This document shows positions 8,225 to 17,604 of a stretch of 25,185 nt of DNA, piece after piece. A program made the translations under genes and the position numbers. The notes under the pieces are model-generated. The model did no database searches and was not told the DNA's origin. It saw only the letters and a list, made by a program, of their open reading frames with translations. Each line of letters begins with the position of its first letter. Position 1 is the first letter of the stretch. Origin of the DNA: SZUA-229 sp041589455 (GTDB lineage: Bacteria; Pseudomonadota; Gammaproteobacteria; SZUA-229). The stretch lies in NCBI GenBank assembly GCA_041589455.1, contig JBFHVQ010000044.1, positions 1 through 25,185 on the forward strand, written 5' to 3'.

Positions 8225-10203
8225 TAAGCTGCTCCTGCTGTCACGGCCTGTGTGCTTGGTGAAGGCGCCTTAACTGATTGTCGATAACGACGATCAGTTG
8301 CGGCCAGTAAACCACCAATTGCCATAATCAAAGCACCGAGCCAGATCCAGCGAATAAACGGTTTATGATAGAGCCGCACACTCCAGGCACCACGGTTATC
8401 CAGTGGCTCACCCAGTGACACATAGAGGTCACGCCAGAATCCGGCATCTATACCCGCTTCTGTCATTGGCATACCACCTGCATTATAGGTACGCTTTTGA
8501 GAATACAGGCTAGCGATTTCCTCACCTTTATACTGCGCTGTAAAACGACCTTCAGATGCACGATAATTCGGCCCTGTTACACTATCAACACCGTGGAAAA
8601 TAAAGGAATAATCACCGATCTGGTAAGTGTCACCTTTCACCAGACGCACATCTTTTTCAGTACTGTAGAGGCTGGTAATGGTGATACCCATCACAAACAT
8701 GGCTATACCCATATGCGCCAGACTCATACCATAGAATCCACGGGGTGTATTTCGCAGTGCCTGCCATTTGTTCTGCTTACCGGCGACACGGTCATAAATA
8801 CCCAGCAGGCTGGTCATCATAATCCAGACTGAAAGAATACCAGCAACAACAGCGCCCCACTTCACATCATCCAGCAATAGATAAGGCAACAGGCTACCCA
8901 CGATGATACTCACCACAAAAGGAATCACTAGCTTTTTACCCATACGCTCTAGACTATCCTGTTTCCAGCGAGCCAGTGCTGCCACACCAACCAGCATGGC
9001 GATTGGAATCGTCAGGGGCACAAATAGCGCATTAAAGTAAGGAGGACCTACAGAAATTTTACCCAGACCCAGCGCGTCCAGAGCCAGTGGATAAAGCGTA
9101 CCCAGTAATACTGAGGCTGCGGTAATCACCAGCAGAATATTATTGATTAACAGGCCGCCTTCACGAGACCAGATATTCAGCTTAACTGCACTGCGAATCT
9201 GTGGTGCTCGCCAGGTATACAATGTCAGTGAAGCACCCACCACAACCACCAGGAACATCAGTATAAAAATACCGCGCTCAGGGTCATTCGCAAAGGCATG
9301 CACTGACGTCAGTACACCGGATCGAACCAGGAAGGTTCCCAGCAGGCTCAGTGAGAAAGTAAATACCGCAAGCAATACCGTCCAGGCCTTGAATACACCT
9401 CGTTTCTCCGTGGCCGCTAATGAATGGATCAGCGCAGTACCGACTAACCAGGGTAGAAAGGATGCATTTTCAACTGGGTCCCAGAACCACCAGCCACCCC
9501 AGCCAAGTTCGTAATAAGCCCACCAGCTACCTAACGCGATACCCAGTGTCAGGAAGACCCAGGCGATATTTGTCCAGGGACGTGACCAACGTGCCCATGC
9601 ACTGTCCAGTTTGCCACCAAGCATCGCTGCGATCGAAAAGGCAAATGCAACAGAAAAGCCAACGTATCCCATATACAGCATCGGTGGGTGAATAATCAGA
9701 CCCGGATCCTGTAACAATGGGTTCAGACTACGACCTTCCAGCGGAGCCGGGAAAATACGATCAAACGGATTTGAGGTAATCAGGGTAAATAGCAGGAAGC
9801 CCACACTCACCAGGCCCATTACCGCAACCACTCGGCCACGCATAATTTGTGGAATACTTTTACTAAATAACACCACAGCCGCAGACCAGATTGCCAGGAA
9901 CCAGGTCCACATTAACAGTGAACCTTCATGACCACCCCAGACAGCAGATATTTTGTAGATCATGGGAAGCTCAGTATTAGACTGGCGCGCCGCATAGCCT
10001 ACCGAGAAATCATTGACGATAAAGGCATAGGTTAAGCAGATAAAACTGATCGTAATAAACAGGGTTTGTCCAAGTGCCGCAGGAAATGCAACCTCAACCC
10101 AGGATGAATAGCGTTTATGGGCACCAATTAAAGGCACCACGCCCTGAATCAATGCCAGGCATAGCGCCAGAATAAGTGCAAAATGGCCAATTTCAGGGAT
10201 CAT
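8224..10203 (-). CDS. ccmF: CcmF, haem lyase subunit of cytochrome c maturation
   Basis: CcmF is a multi-pass inner membrane protein that transfers haem from CcmE to apocytochrome c. At 659 residues it has the usual family length. The tryptophan-rich haem-handling domain WGGWWFWDPVENASFLPW lies at 235-252, with conserved segments GGHEGSLLMW (90-99), NPLLQDPGLIIHPPMLYMGYVG (161-182) and GTFLVRSGVLTSVHAFA. About 14-15 hydrophobic helices can be picked out, plus a large periplasmic loop near 500-610. The start overlaps the ccmE stop by 4 nt. Confidence 0.96.
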   Translation of the reverse strand: MIPEIGHFALILALCLALIQGVVPLIGAHKRYSSWVEVAFPAALGQTLFITISFICLTYAFIVNDFSVGYAARQSNTELPMIYKISAVWGGHEGSLLMWTWFLAIWSAAVVLFSKSIPQIMRGRVVAVMGLVSVGFLLFTLITSNPFDRIFPAPLEGRSLNPLLQDPGLIIHPPMLYMGYVGFSVAFAFSIAAMLGGKLDSAWARWSRPWTNIAWVFLTLGIALGSWWAYYELGWGGWWFWDPVENASFLPWLVGTALIHSLAATEKRGVFKAWTVLLAVFTFSLSLLGTFLVRSGVLTSVHAFANDPERGIFILMFLVVVVGASLTLYTWRAPQIRSAVKLNIWSREGGLLINNILLVITAASVLLGTLYPLALDALGLGKISVGPPYFNALFVPLTIPIAMLVGVAALARWKQDSLERMGKKLVIPFVVSIIVGSLLPYLLLDDVKWGAVVAGILSVWIMMTSLLGIYDRVAGKQNKWQALRNTPRGFYGMSLAHMGIAMFVMGITITSLYSTEKDVRLVKGDTYQIGDYSFIFHGVDSVTGPNYRASEGRFTAQYKGEEIASLYSQKRTYNAGGMPMTEAGIDAGFWRDLYVSLGEPLDNRGAWSVRLYHKPFIRWIWLGALIMAIGGLLAATDRRYRQSVKAPSPSTQAVTAGAA

Positions 10204-10700
10204 TTATCTCTCCAGACTTCAGGTGCTCCGACCGGGACACTGGCAGGGTGCCCAGACTTCATGGCTTCTTCCATCTTGCCCGACTTTTCCAGTGCATCCG
10301 CAACTTCGGGTGGCATATAGTTTTCATCATGTTTGGCCAGTACTTCATCAGCGACAAACACGCTCTTATCACCACTCAATTTACCGGTTGCCACTATACC
10401 CTGACCTTCACGGAACAGATCAGGCAATATACCTTCATACTGCACGGTAAAGTTTTTTGCGCCATCAGTCAGGTCAAACAGTATTTTCAGGCTATCGGTA
10501 GAGCGATTAACGCTGCCGGTAACAACCAGGCCACCTATACGAAAGCTATGATCATCAGGTGCCTTACCCTCCAATACCTCGGTAGGGCTATAAAAGTGGT
10601 TAATATTTTCGTTTAGCGCCATCATAATAAGCGCAATAAACAGGCCTACACCGGCTATTAACAGTCCAACAAAAGTCATTCGTTTCTGGCGTGGAGTCAT
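10200..10700 (-). CDS. ccmE: CcmE, periplasmic haem chaperone
   Basis: CcmE carries haem covalently on a histidine before delivery to CcmF. The 166 residues start with the typical MTPRQKRM, then a single membrane anchor (about 9-28) and a periplasmic OB fold. The haem-binding HDENY motif has the ligand at H124 and a tyrosine at 128, the H-type pattern of most Gammaproteobacteria. The tail after 135 is flexible and charged. An 82-bp gap separates it from ccmD, the largest gap inside the operon, and its stop overlaps ccmF. Confidence 0.95.
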   Translation of the reverse strand: MTPRQKRMTFVGLLIAGVGLFIALIMMALNENINHFYSPTEVLEGKAPDDHSFRIGGLVVTGSVNRSTDSLKILFDLTDGAKNFTVQYEGILPDLFREGQGIVATGKLSGDKSVFVADEVLAKHDENYMPPEVADALEKSGKMEEAMKSGHPASVPVGAPEVWRDK

Positions 10701-10782
10701 GATTCTCTCTTAAATTCAATTCTGTCTGTAATCTAATACTATCTAAAATTAGTGCAGGTTTTACCCTGCAAAAAGTGTTCTA

Positions 10783-10968
10783 TTACTCAGGGCTTTCCTG
10801 TTGCTGCCGCTGCTGCTGGCGGTACTTCATACGCAGTTCTTTAATAATGCTCTTGCGATTGAGTATCGGACTGATAAAAATCCAGGTGAGTACCACCGCC
10901 GCAATTCCATATGAAGACCACACATAGACCGCATAGCCACCCATATTAAAAAATTCGCTAGCCGTCAT
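10783..10968 (-). CDS. ccmD: CcmD, small membrane subunit of the haem export complex
   Basis: CcmD helps release holo-CcmE from the CcmABC complex. The 61-residue protein shows the family pattern: an N-terminal FNMGGYAVYVWSSYG segment, one membrane helix (about 18-36) and a charged, glutamine-rich cytoplasmic tail (KYRQQQRQQQESPE). Its start lies inside the end of ccmC with an 11-nt overlap. Assignment rests on this pattern plus position between ccmC and ccmE. Confidence 0.9.
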   Translation of the reverse strand: MTASEFFNMGGYAVYVWSSYGIAAVVLTWIFISPILNRKSIIKELRMKYRQQQRQQQESPE

Positions 10969-11704
10969 TTTCTACAACCTCCTTAACCCAGCGGCTGTTT
11001 TGTTCTCGCCTTAAAATTTCACCTCGTGCACGCATCAGCACCGAGGAGGCATAATACAATTTAAAGGACACTGCCATCAGCAACAATGGTATCAACATAT
11101 CGATATGAATCGAGGGCTTATCGAATTTGGTGACGGTCGCCCCCTGGTGCAGCGTGCTCCACCACTCAACCGAATAATGAATAATCGGAATATTCACCAC
11201 ACCGACAATCGCCAGTACTGCGCCGGCACGGGCCGCATTGCGTGGATCCTCTATCGAGGCCTGTAATGCAATAAAGCCAAGATAAAGGAACAGTAGGATT
11301 AGTTCTGAAGTCAGGCGTGCATCCCACACCCAGTAAGTGCCCCACATGGGCTTACCCCATAATGAGCCCGTTACCAGAGCAAGAAAGGTAAATGCGGCAC
11401 CAATTGGTGCACTGGCACTGGCCATCAGATCAGCGGTTTTAATTCGCCAGATCAGGCCAATTGCCCCGGAAGTCGCCATCACCATATAAATAAACATCGA
11501 CATCCACGCAGCAGGCACATGGACGAACATAATGCGATAACTCTCGCCCTGCTGATAATCAGGTGGCGCCACAAAAAAACCGTAATAAAGCCCAGCCAGT
11601 AAGGTTAAGCCAAAGCTCCAGGTAAACCAGGGAATCAGCTTTCCTGACATGGTGTAAAAGTTCTTCGGTGAAGAAAACTTGTGAACAATTGCGGGTAACT
11701 TCAT
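10958..11704 (-). CDS. ccmC: CcmC, haem-handling membrane protein of the CcmABCD complex
   Basis: CcmC loads haem onto CcmE at the periplasmic face. The 248 residues form about six membrane helices. The family motif region lies at 116-140 (WGKPMWGTYWVWDARLTSEL), between two conserved histidines, one in MFVHVPAAW near 62 and another in WWSTLHQGATV near 186. It begins 57 nt after the ccmB stop and overlaps ccmD by 11 nt. Confidence 0.95.
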   Translation of the reverse strand: MKLPAIVHKFSSPKNFYTMSGKLIPWFTWSFGLTLLAGLYYGFFVAPPDYQQGESYRIMFVHVPAAWMSMFIYMVMATSGAIGLIWRIKTADLMASASAPIGAAFTFLALVTGSLWGKPMWGTYWVWDARLTSELILLFLYLGFIALQASIEDPRNAARAGAVLAIVGVVNIPIIHYSVEWWSTLHQGATVTKFDKPSIHIDMLIPLLLMAVSFKLYYASSVLMRARGEILRREQNSRWVKEVVENDG

Positions 11705-11761
11705 AGTGTTTTACAAACTTCTCTTAATCTCATCTACCTGTTTAATGATCTCGCCTAACTA

Positions 11762-12442
11762 TTACTCGGTACTGATCTTCAGTGCCGCCGCGGTTGCTAC
11801 TGGCGCCAGTGTAATAGATAACACCAGTAAAGCCCCTAAAAAATACAACTGGCCATTGATCGACAGGCCTGCCAGGCTGGCATCCACCGCATTTGCGGAA
11901 AATATCAATACCGGGATATACAGTGGCAGGACTAATAAAGACAACAACATTCCGCCACGGTTCAATCCTAATGTCAAAGCCATACCAATTGCACCAACCA
12001 GACTCAGGATCGGTGTCCCCAACAATAGCGTTAACATTAATGTTGTCACCCCGTCATCCGGCAAGTACATAAAGATACCCAGCAGTGGTGCCAACAGGAT
12101 AATCGGTAAGCCGGTAACTAACCAGTGGCTAATAATCTTTGCCAGTACCATCACCGCATTTGAATGCGGGCTCAGCAGGATCTGCTCCAGTGTACCGTCC
12201 TCAAAATCACTTTTAAACAGGCTGTCCAGCGACAACATGGCTGCCAGCAGGGCTGCCACCCAGATAACGCCTGGCGCCATGGTCTGCAACATGATTTTTT
12301 CCGGTGACATTCCCAGTGGAAATAATGTCACTACAATGACAAAAAACAACAAAGGGTTCAAAAGCTCATTTCTGTGCCGGTATGACAGCATCAGGTCGCG
12401 CTTAATCAAGGCGACAAAGGCGCTTCCGGTCGATGGCGTCAT
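11762..12442 (-). CDS. ccmB: CcmB, ABC transporter permease for cytochrome c maturation
   Basis: CcmB is the membrane partner of the ATPase CcmA. Together they use ATP to release haem-loaded CcmE. The 226-residue protein has six predicted membrane helices and family segments FVALIKRDLMLSYRHRNELLNPLLFF near the N-terminus and SLFKSDFEDGTLEQILLSPHSNAVMVLAK in the middle. It overlaps ccmA by 4 nt. A 272-residue open frame on the opposite strand is a shadow of this gene. Confidence 0.95.
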   Translation of the reverse strand: MTPSTGSAFVALIKRDLMLSYRHRNELLNPLLFFVIVVTLFPLGMSPEKIMLQTMAPGVIWVAALLAAMLSLDSLFKSDFEDGTLEQILLSPHSNAVMVLAKIISHWLVTGLPIILLAPLLGIFMYLPDDGVTTLMLTLLLGTPILSLVGAIGMALTLGLNRGGMLLSLLVLPLYIPVLIFSANAVDASLAGLSINGQLYFLGALLVLSITLAPVATAAALKISTE

Positions 12443-13092
12443 GATACCCGCTCCACCTGAATCTGCGGTAAAACCAGCCTATATTGCTCAACTGCCTTCA
12501 GTGACACTGGCTGGTGTGATGTAATCACCAGCATTCCGCCCTTTTCCAGGTGTTCATCAAAACGTTGCTCCAGTAACGCAACCGCCGCCACATCCAGTGA
12601 TGTGTAGGGCTCATCCAGTATCCAGCACTGCGCCTGTGTGAGAAATAACTGCGCCAGTGCAACTCGACGCTTCTGTCCGGCTGAAAGACGCCCACAGGGA
12701 ATCTCTTCAAAACCATAGAGCCCGACCTGATACAGTGCTTCTTCTATCCCATTCTGCTGTTTAGTGCCATGCAGTGCCCTGGCCATACACAGGTTCTCAA
12801 TTGGACTGAGCTCCATTTTGATGCCAGCCCGATGACCAATAAACAGTAAATTCTCGAAATAATCGGATTCTGGGTGATGTATTTTCTGCCCCTGCCATAA
12901 CACATTCCCCTGCAGCGGTTGAGCCAGGCCAGACATGATTCTCAATAAACTGGTCTTACCACTACCATTCTTGCCCTCAACCCGCAGAACCTGCCCTGAA
13001 TTTAGCTGGAAATCGAGCCCACTAAACAGGTCTCGATAGCCTCTACTACAGCTGATTGACTGAATATGTAAACCGGCAGCGGGGTCGGTCAT
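12439..13092 (-). CDS. ccmA: CcmA, ATP-binding subunit for cytochrome c maturation
   Basis: CcmA is the cytoplasmic ATPase of the CcmAB complex. Starting at the ATG at 13092 it is 217 residues, close to the family norm of about 205-220. Walker A is GKNGSGKT at 40-47, the ABC signature LSAGQ at 136-140 and Walker B with catalytic Glu CWILDEP at 156-162. An upstream ATG at 13182 would add 30 residues unlike other CcmA proteins, so I prefer the internal start although neither has a strong ribosome site. It is the first gene of the ccm operon. The 193 bp between it and the divergent TPR/barrel gene should hold both promoters. Confidence 0.93.
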   Translation of the reverse strand: MTDPAAGLHIQSISCSRGYRDLFSGLDFQLNSGQVLRVEGKNGSGKTSLLRIMSGLAQPLQGNVLWQGQKIHHPESDYFENLLFIGHRAGIKMELSPIENLCMARALHGTKQQNGIEEALYQVGLYGFEEIPCGRLSAGQKRRVALAQLFLTQAQCWILDEPYTSLDVAAVALLEQRFDEHLEKGGMLVITSHQPVSLKAVEQYRLVLPQIQVERVS

Positions 13093-13285
13093 GGAAAATA
13101 TACTCGTGTTAACATGCAAATCGCGGATTTTACAGGGTATTCGCCGGAATAGACAGCTTAGCAACGGCTTTTTCAGAAGCAATACACGCTCTACTAGATC
13201 TGATGCTAAAAATGCTGCCTATATCCAGCTTTTTTATCACAGTGTTTCTATACTCACCAATAAGCACTTATTAATGGGTATAACA

Positions 13286-14632
13286 ATGAAAAAAACACCG
13301 CGTATCTCGTCATACGCCGCTGGGCTTTTGCTGGTTTTTGCCCTGTTGAGCACGCCAGCTTCATCCATGGAAAATAAAGCTACTTTTGATCTGCAGCTTT
13401 TACAGAAATTGTTCAAAAGCTACCAGAGGCAGCAGGCCTACCTATATGCCCAGCAGCATCTTGCCGAAATGGAAGGCGACCCTTATTTTGATTATTACTA
13501 TGGCGTTTCTGCTATTGATGCCGGCAAAGCAAGTCAGGGCGTTTTTGCCCTTGAGCGCGTTTTATTAAGCTTTCCCAACGATCTGGTGGCCAGACTCGAA
13601 CTAGCCCGTGGATATTTTTTACTGGAAGAGTATGCACTGGCAAGAGAATCATTTGAGCTGGTGCTACAGAGCAGTCCCCCTTCACGGGTGCGTGATACCG
13701 CTGAAGCCTATCTCGACCGAATCCGGGTCAGCGAATCCCGTTACCGCCCAACGCATAGCGGAAACGTGAGCTTTTCACTCGGTAATGATGATAATGTAAA
13801 TGGCGGTGTTGATGAAGATGCCCAGCTTGAATTTGTCACACTTCTTGATCCTGACAGTCTCGGCCAGGACGATAATTTTCTCAACCTGGCAGGCGCATGG
13901 ACTTATACTCACCCGTTCAGCCCTGGCTGGTTTACCGAAACTTCCCTGAGCGGCCAGATGCGCTCTCATCAAGACCTCGATCAGTTTAACAGCACCACCG
14001 GCACGCTTCAGCTAGGCCTGGTTCATCTACAGGGCACACATCGCTATAAGGCTCAGTTTATAAGCCAGCTGTTTAATCTCGACAGTGAACGTTACCGCAC
14101 CTTGAATAGCCTGCTACTGGAATGGAAATACTCACTATCAGAGCAATCCAGTCTGACCAGCAGCCTACAACTGGCACAACTGGATTACCCGAATATTCCC
14201 TCAAAGAATTCAGACTTGAGTACACTTGCCATCAATTATTTGCACAGCTTTTCATCTTATCTACAACCCCTGGTTTTTGTAACGTTTAACCTCAGCCAGG
14301 AAGCGGCTGAAGAGAACTCTCCTCAGGCCCTGGCAGATACCGAACGAGATATTAGCGGCCTACGAGCCGGGATAATTCTGAGCTTCACCAACACACTGGC
14401 TCTACAATCATCCTATAGCCTGCAAAACAGTGAATACGATGGTGACCAGGTATTCCCACCGGGTCCTGCCAGAGAAGACGATTACACTTCGACCGAGGTA
14501 TCTCTGTTATGGGCCTTAAAACGAAAATGGCGCCTAGACACTCGATATAACCATACTGAAAATGACTCTAATGTGAATTTACGCGATTACCAGCGCAATA
14601 CTTTTGAAGTAAGCCTGAATTACACCTTCTAA
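13286..14632 (+). CDS. Outer-membrane TPR plus beta-barrel protein
   Basis: This 448-residue exported protein has unknown function. From the ATG at 13286 it shows a signal peptide (MKKTPRISSY, then a hydrophobic core to about 27), an N-terminal helical domain with TPR-like repeats (about 50-150, for example PYFDYYYGVSAIDAGKASQ), then alternating beta-strand sequence from about 158 (NVSFSLGNDDNVNGG). It ends in SLNYTF, a C-terminal aromatic signal of outer-membrane barrels. The plan resembles the surface lipoprotein assembly modifier (SLAM/DUF560) type and related TPR-barrels, but membership is not certain. The frame extends upstream to 13091, overlapping ccmA, which I reject because the signal peptide begins at 13286. 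A likely -10 TATACT lies at 13249-13254. It is followed after 36 bp by the LysM-FecR gene. Confidence 0.78.
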   Translation: MKKTPRISSYAAGLLLVFALLSTPASSMENKATFDLQLLQKLFKSYQRQQAYLYAQQHLAEMEGDPYFDYYYGVSAIDAGKASQGVFALERVLLSFPNDLVARLELARGYFLLEEYALARESFELVLQSSPPSRVRDTAEAYLDRIRVSESRYRPTHSGNVSFSLGNDDNVNGGVDEDAQLEFVTLLDPDSLGQDDNFLNLAGAWTYTHPFSPGWFTETSLSGQMRSHQDLDQFNSTTGTLQLGLVHLQGTHRYKAQFISQLFNLDSERYRTLNSLLLEWKYSLSEQSSLTSSLQLAQLDYPNIPSKNSDLSTLAINYLHSFSSYLQPLVFVTFNLSQEAAEENSPQALADTERDISGLRAGIILSFTNTLALQSSYSLQNSEYDGDQVFPPGPAREDDYTSTEVSLLWALKRKWRLDTRYNHTENDSNVNLRDYQRNTFEVSLNYTF

Positions 14633-14668
14633 CCATGATAGACCTCAGTTCTATCAGGAGAACGAGCC

Positions 14669-16621
14669 ATGTTAATGCCGATTTTTAGAACTTTCTTACT
14701 CAGCGCCACACTGACTGGCTTTCTATTCACCCAGACCACATCTGCTGAGAAGATAAACGATGATTCCTGGCTAGTTAAACCCGGTGATTCCATCTACAAA
14801 ATCGCTCGCACTCTTTATCCAGGCGATTTACAGAAACAGGCTGACTTCAGAAAACAAATCATTGAATTAAATCCACACGCTTTTTCTCAGGGCACTGCAA
14901 CAATATCTACTGGCGTACGTTTAAAACTACCCCAAACAGAACCACTTAATACAGCTCCCAGGAAGTCGGTATCCCATCATTCAAACACCATAAAAGACAC
15001 TACAAAAAAAATCAGCACGCCTGATCCAGCAGATGAAGTTGGTCAGGTCATTGTCAGCGTAGGAACTTTACAAGCTGAAAACAGAGGTGATGCACGCCAG
15101 CTAAAACGCCGATCTCGCATTTATCGCGGTGACACCCTGTCAACTGGTAATAATGGACACACACAGGTCCGCATGAAAGACGGCGCACTTATTTCTTTAC
15201 GTCCAAACTCATCTCTTAAAATTGAAGACTTTCGCTATCAGGGCAAGGAAGATGGCAGTGAGTTAAGCCTGCTTGAACTAATTAAAGGTGGCTTCCGAAC
15301 GATTACCGGCGCTATTGGTCATCGCAATAAAAAGAATTACCGTGTTAAAACAGCTGTCGCGACGATTGGTATCCGCGGCACCCACTATTCACTGATGCTT
15401 TGTCAGCAACAGAGTTGTAGCGACTCAGATAACGGACAGGTTGATGACGGTCTGTATGGCGGAGTCACTGACGGCAGTATCGTCATCGAAAACGAAAGCG
15501 GGATCCATCAATTCAACAATGACCAATTTTTCAGGCTCACGTCCAGTAGTGAAAAGCCGGTCGAGTTTTTACAGCCACCCAGTATTCTCAGGCAAAAGCC
15601 CAAAATAGTGGACACTCTTCAATCCCCCACAAATGAGACAAAAGAGAAACTACAGCAACTGGCAGATACCGTACAACAAACACTAAGGCGTAGAGCTGTG
15701 ATTCTGGAAGTCAACGAGACAATTGAAACTATTCAGGAAGAAGTTCTACAGGTGCTCGACCAGAACACCTCGAGCACACAAATTAGCAACCTGCAGCCTT
15801 CACTGGCGCCTGATAACTCTGCCATGCTAATTGGCTTTCATTATTCTGACGTACAACTTGGCTTAACTGGAGTCGCAGCCCCTGTTATTGTTACTGCAAA
15901 TAATGACAATGAAATTTACCTGATTAATTTCACCCTGCCCGATGGCAATGTCATTGGCAATATTCCTATCGGTGCTACTGAATTTTCATTCGATCCTGAA
16001 CTGCTTAAAGATATTGAGCATAATCTTATCATGGCCTCACCACTTGGTGAGTTTACAGCCACCCTTGTACCCTCAAGCCTCGGCGGTAGTTCAATTGGTG
16101 TAAACTGGGGCCGCTGGAATGGCGACTTTACCGTACTCAAAGATGGCCAACCCCTGCTAACTGGCAATAACTTTCATTTTATTTATAGCGACAAATTAAC
16201 TTCACCCACCCAGTTAGCCACACTTGGAGGACTTATTGGTAGCGCCACTTATAACATTAGTGGAGGCACTTTACCCACTGATCATTTGGATAATGTCGCT
16301 ACCAATCTACCCAGCATCAGTATGAGCGTCGATTTTCAAACAGGCATCATGCTGAATTATGACATTAGCCTCAACATTGCCGGCAATGCTTATAGTGCAA
16401 GCGCTACAGACATTAGCCTGCAAAACATTAGCGATAGCTTTACCATACAAAGCCTAACGACTGCAGCCTGCCCTTCTGGCGCCGCTTGTGTCGGTGAAGC
16501 CAGTATTCTATTTGTAGGCGACCAGGCTCAAGGTGCAATGAATTCCTACCTAATAGAAGATGCTCTGGGTACATCAGTGGTCACCGGTAGCGCCTTCCTG
16601 ACACAGGGAGCAGCGCAGTAA
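14669..16621 (+). CDS. Secreted LysM-FecR domain protein
   Basis: This 650-residue exported protein likely acts in the periplasm or at the envelope. It has a signal peptide (1 to about 26), a LysM-like domain at about 33-88 (WLVKPGDSIYKIARTLYPGD), a FecR domain at about 127-285 (RGDTLSTGNNGHTQVRMKDG, then KTAVATIGIRGTHYSL), a helical stretch near 320-365 and a large beta-rich C-terminal region (about 380-650). The end of the C-terminal region, with VNWGRWNG, SATYNISGG and a final GSAFLTQGA, looks like the transferrin-binding-protein-like small barrel found at the end of many LysM-FecR proteins. A strong AGGAGA ribosome site precedes the ATG. It probably forms an operon with the TPR/barrel gene. 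Such pairs often accompany CHASE2 adenylate cyclases, but none is present here. No sigma factor or FecA partner is seen, so classic iron-citrate signalling is unlikely. Confidence 0.8.
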   Translation: MLMPIFRTFLLSATLTGFLFTQTTSAEKINDDSWLVKPGDSIYKIARTLYPGDLQKQADFRKQIIELNPHAFSQGTATISTGVRLKLPQTEPLNTAPRKSVSHHSNTIKDTTKKISTPDPADEVGQVIVSVGTLQAENRGDARQLKRRSRIYRGDTLSTGNNGHTQVRMKDGALISLRPNSSLKIEDFRYQGKEDGSELSLLELIKGGFRTITGAIGHRNKKNYRVKTAVATIGIRGTHYSLMLCQQQSCSDSDNGQVDDGLYGGVTDGSIVIENESGIHQFNNDQFFRLTSSSEKPVEFLQPPSILRQKPKIVDTLQSPTNETKEKLQQLADTVQQTLRRRAVILEVNETIETIQEEVLQVLDQNTSSTQISNLQPSLAPDNSAMLIGFHYSDVQLGLTGVAAPVIVTANNDNEIYLINFTLPDGNVIGNIPIGATEFSFDPELLKDIEHNLIMASPLGEFTATLVPSSLGGSSIGVNWGRWNGDFTVLKDGQPLLTGNNFHFIYSDKLTSPTQLATLGGLIGSATYNISGGTLPTDHLDNVATNLPSISMSVDFQTGIMLNYDISLNIAGNAYSASATDISLQNISDSFTIQSLTTAACPSGAACVGEASILFVGDQAQGAMNSYLIEDALGTSVVTGSAFLTQGAAQ

Positions 16622-16719
16622 TTAATATGCAACATCATCACGTTACGACATTAGAAGCATGGAATTTTACGGCTGATTACTATATTCTTACGGCTCCTAT
16701 TGTTACCCGAAGTTAGACC

Positions 16720-17109
16720 ATGCCTGATATTGCCGACTTTACTAAAACAGAACTATGGACAGTTGAAAGCACGCTAAATGAGCGCTGGGGAAAGGATAAC
16801 GGAATCGAATTTCAATTTGCCGATGCCGATATCCGCTTAAGCCCAAGCGATCGTGAAACAGCTGAATGCCCTGCCCTTATCTGGCAATACCAGGGCTGTA
16901 ATTATGTGATTTTTAAAACAGGTATACAGAATTATCGCTGCCAGTTTTTCTTTAAAGGCTACCAGCAATATGGCACCGGTGTTTTTGAATACGATGACAT
17001 TGGTGACTGTATTATCTCTTTACTCCAGGTACAGTCTGACCATGAACGTGAGATGAAAATGGATGAAGATAAAAACAAGGGTAAACGCCCACCAGGTACT
17101 GAGGTTTAA
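16720..17109 (+). CDS. Hypothetical 129-residue protein
   Basis: I do not recognise a family. The protein is soluble, with no signal peptide or membrane segment. It begins MPDIADFTKTELWTVESTLNERWG, has a mixed alpha/beta pattern, includes two cysteines in a CPALIWQYQGC segment, and ends in a lysine-rich tail (KMDEDKNKGKRPPGTEV). Amino acid composition is ordinary and the frame is the only long one in the gap, so it is probably real. It follows the LysM-FecR gene by 98 bp on the same strand and may be co-transcribed. The ribosome site (GAAGTTAG) is poor, so the start is uncertain. Confidence 0.6.
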   Translation: MPDIADFTKTELWTVESTLNERWGKDNGIEFQFADADIRLSPSDRETAECPALIWQYQGCNYVIFKTGIQNYRCQFFFKGYQQYGTGVFEYDDIGDCIISLLQVQSDHEREMKMDEDKNKGKRPPGTEV

Positions 17110-17297
17110 TCACTTTTAGTTAGTTTTCTAAATCTATTCAGACTGCGTTACATTCATTCTTTTATAGCTGGCCTGATTATTTCTCAGGCATAGCTGTAAT
17201 TTCTGCTTCAGCCTTTTAGATAATCAGTCGCTGAATTTTTTATTTTTTCCTTAATGTTTATTTATCATACTTCACACCCTCTACTTTAATAGTGTCA

Positions 17298-17330
17298 CGT
17301 CATCCCCGAAGACTTTTGTCGGGAATCCAG
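17298..17330. repeat. Short dispersed-type repeat with CCCGA/TCGGG dyad
   Basis: The sequence begins CGTCATCCCCGAAGAC and ends GTCGGGAATCCAG. It has the form of the 'GTCATCCCCG...CGGGAATCCAG' repeats scattered through many proteobacterial genomes, and it folds as a small hairpin. Only one copy is in the window, so its repeat nature rests on recognition of the form. Confidence 0.5.
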
Positions 17331-17393
17331 TTTTTTCTATCAAGCACATAGTGAAGTTAGTGGCTGATATTTTTGGTTTCGCCTTTCTGGCGA

Positions 17394-17427
17394 CCTACTT
17401 TCTTGTCTATAGAAACAAGAAAGCAGG
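17394..17427. repeat. Left-arm main hairpin of the palindromic element
   Basis: The stem CCTACTTTCTTG / CAAGAAAGCAGG (one A-C mismatch) encloses a loop containing CTATAG. It corresponds to the right-arm hairpin at 17975-18008, where five base pairs differ but remain paired. Confidence 0.85.
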
Positions 17428-17580
17428 CAAAGAAATGCCACCCCTGCACGCTTGCCCTCATTAAAAAGCAAATGAGGATTCCCGACCAATCTATCGAAGT
17501 TATTCATACTTATGAACATCTGTCACTTTACTATCTTCGTTACCGGGTCAGGCAGATGCACCATCCCGGCTTACAGCCCT

Positions 17581-17604
17581 CGATTTCACATCCTTGTGAA
17601 ATCG
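17581..17604. repeat. Left-arm inner hairpin of the palindromic element
   Basis: A perfect 10-bp stem CGATTTCACA / TGTGAAATCG with loop TCCT. The matching right-arm hairpin (17798-17823) has different bases at three stem positions, all still paired. Confidence 0.85.

Noticed and set aside
10176..10616. 146-codon open frame on the plus strand
   Set aside because: It is antisense to ccmE, which has a clear haem-binding motif and operon context.
11706..12524. 272-codon open frame on the plus strand
   Set aside because: It is antisense to ccmB and part of ccmA, which are clear. The translation is low-complexity and rich in Ser/Asn/Pro, as expected for a shadow frame.
13093..13182. Upstream start for ccmA adding 30 residues
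   Set aside because: The extra residues have no match to CcmA and would overlap the divergent promoter region. The start at 13092 gives family length.
13091..13285. N-terminal extension of the TPR/barrel protein
   Set aside because: It would overlap ccmA antisense and place a signal peptide inside the protein. The start at 13286 gives a normal exported protein.
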